DNA from: Variovorax sp.
Lineage (GTDB): Bacteria; Pseudomonadota; Gammaproteobacteria; Burkholderiales; Burkholderiaceae_C
Assembly (NCBI GenBank): GCA_017744285.1
Contig: JAGIBP010000003.1
Location: 62,001 to 126,000, forward strand
DNA length: 64,000 nt
Direction: 5' to 3'
Positions 35,182 to 44,790 of the stretch are shown piece by piece. How positions within the stretch are numbered: the first letter of the stretch is position 1; each line of letters starts with the position of its first letter. The position numbers were made by a program, and so were the translations under genes. The notes under the pieces are model-generated. The model saw nothing but the letters and a program-made list of their open reading frames with translations, searched no databases and was not told the DNA's origin.

Positions 35182-37023
35182 TTGCTCGCCTGGCTTGCCC
35201 TCGCCGCCTTCCTTCTCGCTGCGCCGCCGGCGGCCGCGCACGCACCCCGGCTGCAAGTCGATGCCGTGCAGTCCGGCTGGGCCGCCGCTTCGCCCCCGGC
35301 CGACGGCTGGACCCCGGTGACGCTGCCCGATACCTGGACCGCCCGCTGGCCCGGCTTCGACGGCGTCGTCTGGTACCGGCTGCGGTGGTCCGAGACACCC
35401 GACGCAGCCCGCCTGCGGCCTGTCGGGCTGATGATCGATGCCATCAACATGGCCGGCGCGGTGTACCTCAACGGCAGCCTCATCGGCGGCGATGGCGGCC
35501 TGGTCGAGCCGCTCTCGCGTTCGTGGAACCTGCCGCGCTACTGGGTGCTCGATGCGCCGCTGCTGCGGCCCGGCGCCAACGAACTGCTGGTGCGCGTCTC
35601 GGGCCTGGCGACCTACCAGCCCTCGCTGGGCAGCGTGACGGTCGGCGAGCCGGACGCGGTGCACACCCAGTTCCTCGAGGCGACCTTCACCCGCCGAACG
35701 TCACAGATGATCGGCATCGGCCTCATCCTCGGCATGGGCGTTCTCTATGGCATGTTCTGGCTCTTTCGCCGCCAGGAGGTGCCCTATGGCTGGTTCGGCC
35801 TGTTCTCGCTCCTGTGGGTCGTCTATTCGTACAACAACGTCGCGGTCAGCCCCTGGCCGTTCGACAGCACCGAGGGCTTCCAGCGGCTCAATCACCTGGC
35901 GATGTTCGCGAGCGCGGGAGCCTTCCTGATGTTCGCGCTGACGTACAGCGAGATCGCGAGCAAGGCCGTGCGGCGCGCCGCGCTGGCGCTCACCGCCTGC
36001 GGCGTGGCCCTGCTGCTGCTGGCCCCCACGTCGCTGCAGGACCCGGTGCGCGACGTGACGGTGCTCGCGACCCTGGCCCTCTACTTCACGGGATGCGGGG
36101 TGATCATGCGCAACGCCATCCGGACGCGGCGCACCGAAGCGACCGTGCTCTCGCTGTGCCTGCTGATCCCGGTGGCGGGCGGCATCCACGACACGCTCGT
36201 GTTCTTCGAATGGCTGCCCGGCAGCAGCGTCTACATCGCCTCGATTTCCGCCAGCGCGACCATGCTCGGCATCTCCTTCGCGCTCACCTGGCGCATGGTG
36301 AAGGGGATGCGGCTGGTCGAGAACTTCAACGCCGCGCTGCAGCAGCGCGTCGAGCAGGCCACGCGGGAGCTTGCGCAGGGCCTGCGCCGCCAGCACGAGG
36401 CCGAACTGGAGCAGACGCGCCTGGCCGAGCGCCTGAGCCTGGTGCGCGACCTGCACGACGGCCTGGGCATGACCCTGAGCAGCCACATCCACACCCTCGG
36501 CAACCGGGACGACACGCACGACGGCGTCGCACTGTGGGCCCTGCGCGAGGTCAACGACGACCTGCGCCTGATCATCGAGAGCTCGAGCTTCGAGGACGGC
36601 GACGATCTCGCGCAGCGGCTGGCGCCGTTGCGGCATCGCTGCACGCGCCTGCTCGATGCGGCCGACATCGAATGCCACTGGATGCTCGACGGCCTGCCCG
36701 ACTTGCGGCTCGACGGCAAGCGGGCGCTGGATTTCCTGCGCGTGGTGCAGGAAGGCCTTGCCAACGTGCTCAAGCACAGCGGCGCCACGCAGGTGGACGT
36801 CCGCATCGAAGCCCGTCAGGGAGAACTGTCTTTGACGATCCGCGACAATGGCCGAGGCTTTGCGAGCGGATCGGAGGCGCCCCCCAGCGCCCTCGCCGGC
36901 ATGGGCCTGCGCAACATGCAGGCCCGCGCATCGCGGCTTGGCGGCACGCTGGCGATCCACTCCGGCGACGCAGGCACGGTGCTGCAGCTGCGCTGTCCGA
37001 TCGACGCGACCACGGCCGCCTGA
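35182..37023 (+). CDS. Sensor histidine kinase with 7TM-DISM-like sensor region
   Basis: About 613 residues. A signal-like segment (LLAWLALAAFLLAAPPAAA) is followed by a jelly-roll-like periplasmic domain (WYRLRWSETPDAARLRP, VYLNGSLIGGDGG, LLRPGANELLVRVSG), then about seven hydrophobic segments (residues about 165-380). The cytoplasmic part has a HisKA_3 H-box (RDLHDGLGMTLSSHIHTL) and HATPase motifs (VVQEGLANVLKHS, DNGRGF, GMGLRNMQARA). No ATG exists at the 5' end. TTG at 35182 is chosen, but CTG at 35161, overlapping the regulator stop, is possible. Confidence 0.88.
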   Translation: MLAWLALAAFLLAAPPAAAHAPRLQVDAVQSGWAAASPPADGWTPVTLPDTWTARWPGFDGVVWYRLRWSETPDAARLRPVGLMIDAINMAGAVYLNGSLIGGDGGLVEPLSRSWNLPRYWVLDAPLLRPGANELLVRVSGLATYQPSLGSVTVGEPDAVHTQFLEATFTRRTSQMIGIGLILGMGVLYGMFWLFRRQEVPYGWFGLFSLLWVVYSYNNVAVSPWPFDSTEGFQRLNHLAMFASAGAFLMFALTYSEIASKAVRRAALALTACGVALLLLAPTSLQDPVRDVTVLATLALYFTGCGVIMRNAIRTRRTEATVLSLCLLIPVAGGIHDTLVFFEWLPGSSVYIASISASATMLGISFALTWRMVKGMRLVENFNAALQQRVEQATRELAQGLRRQHEAELEQTRLAERLSLVRDLHDGLGMTLSSHIHTLGNRDDTHDGVALWALREVNDDLRLIIESSSFEDGDDLAQRLAPLRHRCTRLLDAADIECHWMLDGLPDLRLDGKRALDFLRVVQEGLANVLKHSGATQVDVRIEARQGELSLTIRDNGRGFASGSEAPPSALAGMGLRNMQARASRLGGTLAIHSGDAGTVLQLRCPIDATTAA

Positions 37024-37046
37024 GCCATCTCCCCTGCCCTGCACGC

Positions 37047-37709
37047 ATGTCCGCCAAACCCAGGAATCTCAAGAGCCTTGCCGACCTCAAGGAGGTGCAG
37101 CGCGCGCTCGCCGAACGCCGCGAACGCGAAGCCGCAGAAGCGGCGGCGCGCGCTGCCGCCGAGAAGAAGCGCGCGGCCGAGCAGGACCTCTTCGCGCGTG
37201 CCATCGGAGCGACCCAGCCGCTGCGGCGCCAGGCCGCGGTGCAGCTCGCCCCGGAGCCACCCGCGCCGATTCCGGTGCAGCAGCAGCTCGATGAACAGCG
37301 CGTGCTGCGCGAATCGCTCTCGGACGAGTTTGATGTGAGCACGCTGCTGGACGCCGACGACGCCATGAGCTTCCGCCGTCCGGGCATCAATACCGACGTG
37401 ACCCGCAAGCTGCGCGCGGGCGAGTGGTCGATCCAGCGCCAGATCGACCTGCACGGCCTGCGCACCGACGAAGCGCGCGAGGCGCTCGGCGCCTTCATCC
37501 GCGACGCCTACAAACAGGGCCTGCGCTGCGTGCGCGTGGTGCACGGCAAGGGCCTCGGCTCGCCGGGGCGGCAGCCCGTCCTCAAGGCGAAGGTGCAGCG
37601 CTGGCTGATCCAGAAGAACGAAACGCTGGCCTTCGTGCAGGCCAAGCCCGCGGAAGGCGGGGCCGGGGCGCTGGTCGTGCTGCTGGCGCCGTCGCGACGC
37701 AACGGGTAG
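37047..37709 (+). CDS. Smr-domain protein
   Basis: 220 residues. A charged coiled-coil N-terminus (ADLKEVQRALAERREREAAEAAARAAAEKK) precedes an Smr (small MutS-related) domain from about residue 130: IDLHGLRTDEAREALGAFI and VRVVHGKGLGSPG, matching the DLHG and HGKG motifs. Smr domains nick or bind RNA or DNA, and some rescue stalled ribosomes. It lacks MutS domains. Confidence 0.9.
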   Translation: MSAKPRNLKSLADLKEVQRALAERREREAAEAAARAAAEKKRAAEQDLFARAIGATQPLRRQAAVQLAPEPPAPIPVQQQLDEQRVLRESLSDEFDVSTLLDADDAMSFRRPGINTDVTRKLRAGEWSIQRQIDLHGLRTDEAREALGAFIRDAYKQGLRCVRVVHGKGLGSPGRQPVLKAKVQRWLIQKNETLAFVQAKPAEGGAGALVVLLAPSRRNG

Positions 37710-37712
37710 CCG

Positions 37713-38132
37713 CTAGCCGCTGCGGTTGCGCATCCAGTCGGCGGTCTGGAAGAACGAGCCGCGCAGCCGCTCGCGCAGCGCCTCGGGCACGCCGGTCTCG
37801 CCCATGGCCTGGTCCATGCAGGCAAGCCACTCGTCGCGCTCGCGGATCCCGATGGTGTGGCCGCCGATGCTCTGCGGCAGGTGCCGCGCGCGCAGCATCG
37901 GGTGGCCGAAGCGATCGGTGTAGTGCTGCGGGCCGCCGAGCCAGCCGCAAAGGAACCAGAAGAGCCGCTGGCGCGCGTTGTCGAGCGACGGGCCATGCAC
38001 GGCGCGCAGCTGGGCGTAGGCGGGCTCGAGGTCCATCAGATCGTAGAAGCGCTCGACCAGCGCATGGACCTTGTCCTCTCCGCCGATCCACTCGAAGGGC
38101 GTGTCGAAAGGCGGCTTTTCCTGAATTTGCAT
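37713..38132 (-). CDS. Group II truncated haemoglobin
   Basis: 139 residues. Typical segments are [52 protein letters not shown] (containing the proximal His region) and ADWMRNRSG. Group II truncated globins bind O2 or NO. ATG at 38132 is used; another at 38141 would add three residues. It is convergent with Smr (3 bp gap) and divergent from the oxygenase gene. Confidence 0.92.
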   Translation of the reverse strand: MQIQEKPPFDTPFEWIGGEDKVHALVERFYDLMDLEPAYAQLRAVHGPSLDNARQRLFWFLCGWLGGPQHYTDRFGHPMLRARHLPQSIGGHTIGIRERDEWLACMDQAMGETGVPEALRERLRGSFFQTADWMRNRSG

Positions 38133-38171
38133 GGGTTCCATTGTCCCAAGGACTTGCGGCACCATGTGGGC

Positions 38172-39215
38172 ATGCGTGATTTGCCCCCTCCTTCTTTCGA
38201 CGATCGTTTGCCGGTTGTCAATGTTTCCGGGCTCGCTGCCGCCGGCGCGGCCCGCGACGCGGCAGCGGCCCGGATCGGCGCCGCATGCCGCGCCCACGGC
38301 TTCTTCTATGTGGTCGGCCACGGGGTGGACGCGGCGCTGGTCGCGCGGCTCGAAAACCTCGCCCGGCGGTTCTTCGCGCTCGACGAGGCCACCAAGATGC
38401 AATGGCGCATGGCGCTCGGCGGGCGCGCCTGGCGCGGCTACTTCCCGCTCGGGGGCGAGCTGACCTCGGGCCGGCCGGACTGGAAGGAAGGGCTCTACCT
38501 CGGCACCGAACTGCCGCAGGACCATCCGCTGGTGCAGGCGCGCACCCCGGTCCACGGGCCGAACCTGTTCCCGGACATCGACGGGCTGCGCGAGACCCTG
38601 CTCGCCTACATGGACGCGGTCACGGCCCTCGGGCATCGGCTGATGGAAGGCATCGCGCTGAGCCTCTCGCTGCCGGCCGACTATTTTGCAGAGCGCTACA
38701 CGGCCGATCCGCTGATCCTTTTCCGACTCTTCAACTATCCCACCCAGCCGGTGCCGGAGGGCATGGACGTGCACTGGGGCGTGGGCGAGCACACGGACTA
38801 CGGTCTGCTCACCATCCTGCACCAGGACGAGGTCGGCGGACTGCAGGTCCGTACGCCGGGCGGCTGGATCGAGGCGCCGCCGGTGGCGGGCTCCTTCGTC
38901 TGCAACATCGGTGACATGCTCGATCGCATGACAGGTGGCCTCTACAAGTCGACGCCGCATCGCGTCGTGCGCAACACCTCGGGGCGCGACCGGCTGTCGT
39001 TTCCGCTCTTCTTCGACCCGAACTTCGAGGCGCGCGTGCAGCGCATCGAGGGCCTGGCCGGCGCGCAGGCACTGGACGACAGCGCACTGCGCTGGGACCG
39101 CGCGAACGTGCACGCCTTCAACGGCAGGTACGGCGATTACCTGCTCGCGAAGGTGTCGAAGGTGTTCCCGCAGTTGCGCGACGAAGTGCTCCAGGATGCC
39201 CGCCCGAGCCGGTAG
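38172..39215 (+). CDS. 2-oxoglutarate/Fe(II) dioxygenase, isopenicillin-N-synthase family
   Basis: 347 residues. The N-terminal DIOX_N region includes LPVVNVSGL and [12 protein letters not shown]. The catalytic core has the iron ligands His and Asp in [14 protein letters not shown], a second His in STPHRVVRN, and Arg in [13 protein letters not shown] for 2-oxoglutarate. These enzymes hydroxylate or oxidise small molecules; this branch is common in bacteria with unknown substrates. Its last 79 nt overlap the end of the convergent acetyltransferase gene. Confidence 0.88.
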   Translation: MRDLPPPSFDDRLPVVNVSGLAAAGAARDAAAARIGAACRAHGFFYVVGHGVDAALVARLENLARRFFALDEATKMQWRMALGGRAWRGYFPLGGELTSGRPDWKEGLYLGTELPQDHPLVQARTPVHGPNLFPDIDGLRETLLAYMDAVTALGHRLMEGIALSLSLPADYFAERYTADPLILFRLFNYPTQPVPEGMDVHWGVGEHTDYGLLTILHQDEVGGLQVRTPGGWIEAPPVAGSFVCNIGDMLDRMTGGLYKSTPHRVVRNTSGRDRLSFPLFFDPNFEARVQRIEGLAGAQALDDSALRWDRANVHAFNGRYGDYLLAKVSKVFPQLRDEVLQDARPSR

Positions 39216-39733
39216 AGCTTGTGCGTGCGCAGCGCGTGCCCTTCGGGCAGCGCGGGGTGCTCGAAGACGCCCTCGGCCCTCATGCCAAGCCGCTGCATGA
39301 CGGCTTCCGAGCGCAGGTTCGCCGCGGCGGTGAACGAGACGACCTCGGACAGGCCCAGGCGTTCGAAGCCGATGCACAGCGATGCGCGCGCCGCTTCGAG
39401 TGCATAGCCCTTGCCCCAGTGCGCCCGCGCGAGGCGCCAGCCGATCTCGACGCAGGGCGAGAACGGCAGATCGGCACGCGGAACGCCGAGGCCGACAAAG
39501 CCGATGAAGACACCGCTCGCGCGCTCCTCGGCCGCCCAGAGGCCCCATCCGCGTTCATCGATTGCGGCCGCGATGCGCTCGGCCATCGCATCGCTGTCGG
39601 CGCGTGCGAGCGTCGCGAGGAAGAACGCCATCACGGCCGGATCGGCGTTCAGCGCCGCGAACGGCGTCCGATCGGCCTCACGCCACTGACGCAATCGGAG
39701 GCGTTCGGTCTCGAACTCGATGCACTGCGTCAT
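39137..39733 (-). CDS. GNAT-family N-acetyltransferase, RimJ/RimL-like
   Basis: 198 residues. Markers are [44 protein letters not shown] (acetyl-CoA loop) and [21 protein letters not shown]. Relatives acetylate protein N-termini or small amines. The last 20 or so residues are encoded antisense to the oxygenase gene end and look unlike the family, so the tail may be a late extension. ATG at 39733. Confidence 0.88.
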   Translation of the reverse strand: MTQCIEFETERLRLRQWREADRTPFAALNADPAVMAFFLATLARADSDAMAERIAAAIDERGWGLWAAEERASGVFIGFVGLGVPRADLPFSPCVEIGWRLARAHWGKGYALEAARASLCIGFERLGLSEVVSFTAAANLRSEAVMQRLGMRAEGVFEHPALPEGHALRTHKLYRLGRASWSTSSRNCGNTFDTFASR

Positions 39734-39747
39734 CGACGCACCGGCCG

Positions 39748-42264
39748 CTATTCGGCCGCCTGCCGCAAAGTCGCGACGACGGGCCTGCGCAGCACTTCGC
39801 GCAGTCCCCACCAGCCCGCGGCCAGCGCGAGCACCGCTCCGGCGAGCGATCCGGCGATGGGAACCAGCGGCGACGCGGTCCAGCTGAAATCGAACACGTA
39901 GCGCGCCAGCCCCCAGCCGATCACGGAGGCCACGATGCTCGCGAGGAAGCCGGCCATCAGGCCGACACCGGCCAGTTCGGCACGCTGCACCTGCCGCAGC
40001 AGGCTGCCGCGCGCGCCGACCGCGCGCATCACAGCGAACTCTCGCGCGCGCTCCTCGCGCGTGGCGGTGACCGACGCGAACAGCACCACCAGGCCCGCCG
40101 CCAGCGTGAAGCCGAAGAGGAACTCCACCGCGCGGATGACCTGGTCGAGCACGCCCTGCACCTGCGCGATGGTCGCGCTCATGTCGACGTTGGTGATGTT
40201 GGGATAGGTGCGCACCAGGGTATTGTCGAAGCCCTTGGTCTCCGGCGCGCGGAAGGCCCCCATGTAGGTCACGGGCACGTCGGCGAGCGCCGGCACCGTG
40301 TACATCACGAAGAAATTGGCGTGCATCGAACCCCAGTCGACCTTGCGAAGCGAGGTGATGCGCGCCTCGTTCTCCACGCCCCCGATGTTGAAGCGCAGCA
40401 CGTCGCCGAGCTTCAGGCCGAGCGTCTCGGCCAGGCCCTCCTCGACGCTGACTTCGCCGGCGGCGCCCGGCGTCCAGGTGCCCGCGGTGACCATGTTGTG
40501 CGGCGGCGCCTCGGCGCTGTTGCTGAGGTTGAATTCGCGGTCGACCAGCCGCTTCGCACGATCGTCGGCATAGTCGTCCGGCGAGACGGGCCGGCCGTTG
40601 ACCGAGACCAGCCGGCCGCGAATCATCGGGTACCAGTCGAACTTCTTCACGCCCGCGTCGCGCAGCGTCTTCTGGAAGACGTCGCTCTGGTCCGGCATCA
40701 CGTTGATGACGAAGCGGTTCGGCGCATCGGGCGGCGTGGCGCGGCGCCAGCTCGACACGAGGTCGGTGCGCAGCAGCACGAGCAGGATCAGCGCCAGCAG
40801 GCCGACGGCCAGTGCACTGACCTGCACCACGGCGTACGCCGGCCGCGCCGAGATCTGCCGCGTGGCGAGCACCAGCCAGCGCGGCGCGGTCGTTTCGTTG
40901 ACGCTGCGCCGCAGCACCAGCACCGCGAGCCAGCTCAGGAGCGCAAACACGGCGACGGCTCCGGCGAAGCCGCCGACCGCGATCAGCCCCAGCTTGAGGT
41001 CGCTGCTGGCCGCGACCAGCAGGGCCGCGAAGCCCGCCACGCCCACCGCGAGCACCGCGATCGATGCCGGCTTGAGGCCGCCGACGTCGCGCCGGATCAC
41101 GCGCAGCGGCGGCACGCGCGCCAGTTGCAGCACCGGCGGCAATCCGAAGGCGAACAGGAGCGTGAGCCCGACACCGAGCCCGAAGGCCACCGGCCACAAC
41201 GTGGGCGCGGGCAGCGCGTTCTCGACCAGCCCGGCCAGGAGCAGCACGAAGGCATAGTGCACGCCAAAGCCGATCGCGACGCCCAGCACGCTGGCCACCA
41301 CGCCGACCACGGCGAACTCGAAGGTATAGGCGCCGGCGATGGTGCGCTGACTCTGGCCCAGCACGCGCAGCATGGCGCAGTCGTCGAGGTGGCGGGCCGC
41401 GAAGCCCCGCGCCGCCAGCGCCACGGCCACGGCCGACAGGAGCGCCGCCAGCAACGCGACCAGGTTCAGGAATTTCTCGGCGCGATCCAGGGTCTGTCGC
41501 ATTTCCGGGCGGCCGCTCTCGAAGGACTCGAGCCGCGCGCCGCGCACGTCGCCGCGCTTGATCGTCTCGGCCGCCCAGTCGCTGAAGCGCTTGACGGCCG
41601 CGTCGTTGCCGGCGACCGCGAATCGGTAGCTCACGCGGCTGGCGGGCTGCACGAGGCCGGTGCGCGGCACGTCGGCCTGGTTGAGCATCACACGGGGCGC
41701 GAAGCTCATGAAGCCGGCCCCACGGTCCGGCTCGAGCGTGATGATGCGCGCGATGCGCAAGCCCGCATCGCCCAGCAGCAGCGTGTCGCCGACCCGAAGG
41801 CCCAGCGATTCGAGCAGCGGGCCGTCGACCCAGGCATCGCCCGGCGCGGGCACGTCGCGCGTGGGCCGGCCCGGGGCGCCGGCTTCGGCGCTCACCTGCA
41901 GGCTTCCACGCAAGGGATAGCCCGCCGCGACCGCCTTGAGCGCGACCAGCTTGGTCGCGCCGCCCTGGGCCTCGCTCGCCCGCGCCATGGTCGGGAAGCC
42001 GAAGGTGCTCGCGGTCTGCAGGCCGAGGGCCTGTGCGCGCTCGACGAAGGCGCTCGGGGTCGGGTTGTCGCTGGCGAGCACGGCGTCGCCGCCGAGCAGC
42101 TGGCGCGCATCGCGCTGCAGGCCGCCCTTCAGGCGGTCGGCGAAGAAGCCGACGGCCGTGAGCGCCGCCACGGCGAGCAGCACCGCGACGATGAGAAGAC
42201 GGAGTTCCCCCGCGCGCAGGTCGCGCCAGAGCGTGCGCCAGCCGAGGCGAAAGGATGCATTCAT
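39748..42264 (-). CDS. Large FtsX-type ABC transporter permease, YbbP-like
   Basis: 838 residues, the size of YbbP-type permeases. One N-terminal transmembrane segment (LRLLIVAVLLAVAALTAVGFFADRL) is followed by a periplasmic domain, FtsX/MacB core segments (ALAARGFAARHLDDCAMLRVLGQSQRTIAGAY), a second periplasmic domain, and a second FtsX core (TREERAREFAVMRAVGARGSLL). This duplicated layout is typical. The usual partner ATPase (YbbA-like) is not adjacent. Such systems move lipids or lipoproteins or release enzymes at the membrane. Confidence 0.9.
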   Translation of the reverse strand: MNASFRLGWRTLWRDLRAGELRLLIVAVLLAVAALTAVGFFADRLKGGLQRDARQLLGGDAVLASDNPTPSAFVERAQALGLQTASTFGFPTMARASEAQGGATKLVALKAVAAGYPLRGSLQVSAEAGAPGRPTRDVPAPGDAWVDGPLLESLGLRVGDTLLLGDAGLRIARIITLEPDRGAGFMSFAPRVMLNQADVPRTGLVQPASRVSYRFAVAGNDAAVKRFSDWAAETIKRGDVRGARLESFESGRPEMRQTLDRAEKFLNLVALLAALLSAVAVALAARGFAARHLDDCAMLRVLGQSQRTIAGAYTFEFAVVGVVASVLGVAIGFGVHYAFVLLLAGLVENALPAPTLWPVAFGLGVGLTLLFAFGLPPVLQLARVPPLRVIRRDVGGLKPASIAVLAVGVAGFAALLVAASSDLKLGLIAVGGFAGAVAVFALLSWLAVLVLRRSVNETTAPRWLVLATRQISARPAYAVVQVSALAVGLLALILLVLLRTDLVSSWRRATPPDAPNRFVINVMPDQSDVFQKTLRDAGVKKFDWYPMIRGRLVSVNGRPVSPDDYADDRAKRLVDREFNLSNSAEAPPHNMVTAGTWTPGAAGEVSVEEGLAETLGLKLGDVLRFNIGGVENEARITSLRKVDWGSMHANFFVMYTVPALADVPVTYMGAFRAPETKGFDNTLVRTYPNITNVDMSATIAQVQGVLDQVIRAVEFLFGFTLAAGLVVLFASVTATREERAREFAVMRAVGARGSLLRQVQRAELAGVGLMAGFLASIVASVIGWGLARYVFDFSWTASPLVPIAGSLAGAVLALAAGWWGLREVLRRPVVATLRQAAE

Positions 42265-42317
42265 GGGCGAGACGATAGCCTAGTGCGCCATCCCGCCCAA
42301 GGCGGGGGAATTGGCGC

Positions 42318-43181
42318 TCAGGCGGCAGCGGATGCGCGCAGGCCCGCCAGTTCGGGCTGGAGCACCAGCCGTCCGGCGCCCGCGAAGCAGATGAAGCGCC
42401 GGTTCGTCGCCCGCCCGATGGCGCACAGCCCCACCCGATCGGCCACCTCGTGCCCCATCTGCGTGATGCCGCTGCGCGAGACCACGATCGCCACGCCCAT
42501 CTGGGCCGACTTGATGACCATCTCGCTCGTGAGGCGGCCGGTGGTGTAGAAGACGCGCGCGCCGCTCAGCTCGTGCGGGGCCTGCATGGCGATCCAGCCG
42601 GCGATGGTGTCGATCGCGTTGTGGCGGCCCACATCCTCGACGAAGCAGCGCATGCGCGCCCCCTCGCCGCCTTCGTCGAGCGTGAAGAGCGCGCAGCCAT
42701 GCACCGAACCGGCGGACTTGTAGGTGCTCTCCTGGAGCCGGATCGCATTGACCAGGGCGTAGAGCTGCGCCTGCGTGATGCGCGTGTCGGGCAGCCGCAG
42801 GCGCTCGATGCCGGCCATCAGCTCGCCGAAGACGCTGCCCTGTCCGCAGCCGGTGGTCACGACCCTCTTGGCGGTGCGCTCCTCGATGCGGTCGATGCCG
42901 GCGCGCGTGCGGACCGCCGCGCCGCCCACCTCCCAGTCGACCGTGATCGACTCGACATCGGTCGCCGACTCGATCAGCCGCTGGTTCAGCAGGTAGCCGA
43001 GCACGAGGAGTTCGGGCTCCGCGCCGAGCGTCATCAGCGTGATGAGCTCGCGGCGGTCGACGTAGACGGTGAGGTCGCGCTCGGCGGGAATGGAGACGAT
43101 GCCATGCTCGCCGTGCTCATCGATGATCTCGACCTCGCGCGTGAGCGGCGCCCGGGCCCTGGTCAGGCGCGGGAGTTTCAC
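42318..43181 (-). CDS. fdhD: Formate dehydrogenase accessory sulfurtransferase FdhD
   Basis: 287 residues. Family segments are VYVDRRELITLMTLGAEPELLVLGYL, TTGCGQGSVFGE, STYKSAGSVHGCALF and the C-terminal ARVFYTTGRLTSEMVIKSAQMG with VSRSGIT. FdhD passes sulfur from IscS to the molybdenum cofactor of formate dehydrogenases. E. coli FdhD has two Cys (C-x2-C) in the active loop; here only one is visible (TGCGQGS). GTG at 43181 overlaps the stop of the preceding small gene. It is last in the fdh operon and may also serve FdsA. Confidence 0.92.
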   Translation of the reverse strand: MKLPRLTRARAPLTREVEIIDEHGEHGIVSIPAERDLTVYVDRRELITLMTLGAEPELLVLGYLLNQRLIESATDVESITVDWEVGGAAVRTRAGIDRIEERTAKRVVTTGCGQGSVFGELMAGIERLRLPDTRITQAQLYALVNAIRLQESTYKSAGSVHGCALFTLDEGGEGARMRCFVEDVGRHNAIDTIAGWIAMQAPHELSGARVFYTTGRLTSEMVIKSAQMGVAIVVSRSGITQMGHEVADRVGLCAIGRATNRRFICFAGAGRLVLQPELAGLRASAAA

Positions 43182-43585
43182 TTGGTGTTGGGATGTGTTT
43201 CGGCCGAAGGCTGGTTCGTGCTCGGCGGCGAGCCGGCGGTCGGCGCGGGCGAGTGCGCGCCCGATGCCTCGATCGGCTTCGGCGGCTCGGGCGCGGCGAA
43301 GGCGAAGGGCCCCGGATCGGCGCAGGCAGGGGTGGGCGTGGGCGTGGGAACGGGCTTGCCCGCCGCGGTGAGGCCCGCGTTCACGTGCGCCACGACCCGC
43401 TCCTGCGCACGGCAGAGCTGGTAGGTCTCGACCTTGGTGGTCCAGGCCGCCTTGGCTGCGGTCTCAGCGGCCTTGGCCTGCGCCTCGGGCGTGGCGGCCG
43501 GGGCAGGCAGCTTCGCGAACGCGCCAGGCGCGGCGGCCAGGCCGACCGCCAGCACGCCGCACAGGAGAGGCAGGGATTTCTTCAT
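43178..43585 (-). CDS. Small secreted Pro/Ala-rich protein in the formate dehydrogenase operon
   Basis: 135 residues, unrecognised. A Sec signal peptide (MKKSLPLLCGVLAVGLAAAPGAFA) is followed by an Ala/Lys-rich helix (residues about 30-50), a middle region with two Cys (YQLCRAQERVVAHV and ACADPG) and a low-complexity Pro/Ser/Thr tail. The gene is locked into the operon: ATGA overlap with the cytochrome b gene and GTGA overlap with fdhD. I infer a periplasmic accessory factor; function unknown. Confidence 0.75.
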   Translation of the reverse strand: MKKSLPLLCGVLAVGLAAAPGAFAKLPAPAATPEAQAKAAETAAKAAWTTKVETYQLCRAQERVVAHVNAGLTAAGKPVPTPTPTPACADPGPFAFAAPEPPKPIEASGAHSPAPTAGSPPSTNQPSAETHPNTK

Positions 43586-44778
43586 GACGGACTTCCTTCG
43601 ACTCGGACACCGGCGACCGGCGCATGGGCGGAGCGGGCTTCGGCGCTGCGCTGGGCGGGAATCTTGCCTGCTTCGATGTCGTCGTACCAGAGGCGGTGGT
43701 GCTCCTTGGCCCATGTCTCGTCGACATAGCCTTCGCGCATCGCCTTGTACGCGCCTGGCATGCCCAGCGTGCCGATGTAGATATGCCCCATGATGAGCGC
43801 GATCATGAGGAGCGTCGCCGTGGCGTGGATCATGTGCGCGATCTGCATCTGGCCGCGCGTGTAGACGAAACCCGGCAACAGCTTGTTCAGGAACAGCCCG
43901 GAAGCGATCACGAAGGCGCCCAGCAACAGGACGCCGCCCCAGAACACAAGCTTCTCGCCGGCGTTGAAACGATGCGAACGCGGCTCCTTGCCGCCGAAGA
44001 GCCCGCCGCCGTGCCGCATCCATTCCAGGTCCGACTTGCGCGGCAGGTTGTCGCGGATGAAGGTCACGATCATGAAGGCGGTTGTCACGACGAACAGCGG
44101 ACCGACGAAGTTGTGCACCGTCTTCAACACATAGGTGAGCCAGCCGAACAACGCGCCGCCGATGACCGGCAGCAGGAAGAACTTGCCGAAGGCCATCACG
44201 AGGCCCGAGACCGCGAGCACGACGAAGGCAATCGCGTTCGACCAGTGCGTGGCGCGCTCGAAGGGCGTGAAGCGCTCGATCTTGCGGCCCGTCTCGCGTT
44301 CGTGCAGGCGGATCGGACCCCGCGTGAAGTAGTAGATCGCGAGCGCCAGCAGCGTCACGAACAGCAGCGCCGCGCCGTACGGGATGATCACGTTGTTGCG
44401 CGTCTGCCGCCAGGCCTCGCCGGCGTTGGTGTAGAGCGAACCGGGGTATTTCACGAAGCGCTGGATCAGGTTGCCGGCCTCCGGCGCTTCCTCGAAGGGA
44501 AGGCTGCTGAAGCCGGTGACCCCACCGCTCACCTGGCGCCACATGGGCGAGTTGTTGCCGGGCATGACGCGCTGGCGCTCGCCATTGGTCTGATCGAGGA
44601 AACCCGGATCCTGGCTGGCATCGGGCTTGACGTCGAAGATGTTCTGGCTGCGGATGCCCCCTTCGGGCTGCGCGGGCGCGGGTGCCGCTGCAGGCGCGGC
44701 AGGCGCCTGAGCGTGCGCCGCGGCAAGGCCGCCGCCCAGGGCCAGGGCGACCAGCAATGCATTGAGCATGTTCTTCAT
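43582..44778 (-). CDS. fdhC: Formate dehydrogenase gamma subunit, cytochrome b
   Basis: 398 residues, longer than E. coli FdnI (about 217). A signal peptide (MKNMLNALLVALALGGGLAAAHA) and a Pro/Ala-rich periplasmic stretch of about 100 residues precede the membrane part. The core contains FTPFERATHWSNAIAFVVLAVSGLVM, YVLKTVHNFVGPLFVV and IAHMIHATATLLMIALIMGHIYIG, with His residues suited to ligate haem b. It anchors the enzyme and passes electrons to quinone. Confidence 0.9.
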   Translation of the reverse strand: MKNMLNALLVALALGGGLAAAHAQAPAAPAAAPAPAQPEGGIRSQNIFDVKPDASQDPGFLDQTNGERQRVMPGNNSPMWRQVSGGVTGFSSLPFEEAPEAGNLIQRFVKYPGSLYTNAGEAWRQTRNNVIIPYGAALLFVTLLALAIYYFTRGPIRLHERETGRKIERFTPFERATHWSNAIAFVVLAVSGLVMAFGKFFLLPVIGGALFGWLTYVLKTVHNFVGPLFVVTTAFMIVTFIRDNLPRKSDLEWMRHGGGLFGGKEPRSHRFNAGEKLVFWGGVLLLGAFVIASGLFLNKLLPGFVYTRGQMQIAHMIHATATLLMIALIMGHIYIGTLGMPGAYKAMREGYVDETWAKEHHRLWYDDIEAGKIPAQRSAEARSAHAPVAGVRVEGSPS

Positions 44779-44790
44779 GCGGCCTCCGCT

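Noticed and set aside
39562..42549. 995-codon plus-strand open frame
   Set aside because: Antisense to the FtsX-type permease; Arg/His/Gln-rich shadow without domains.
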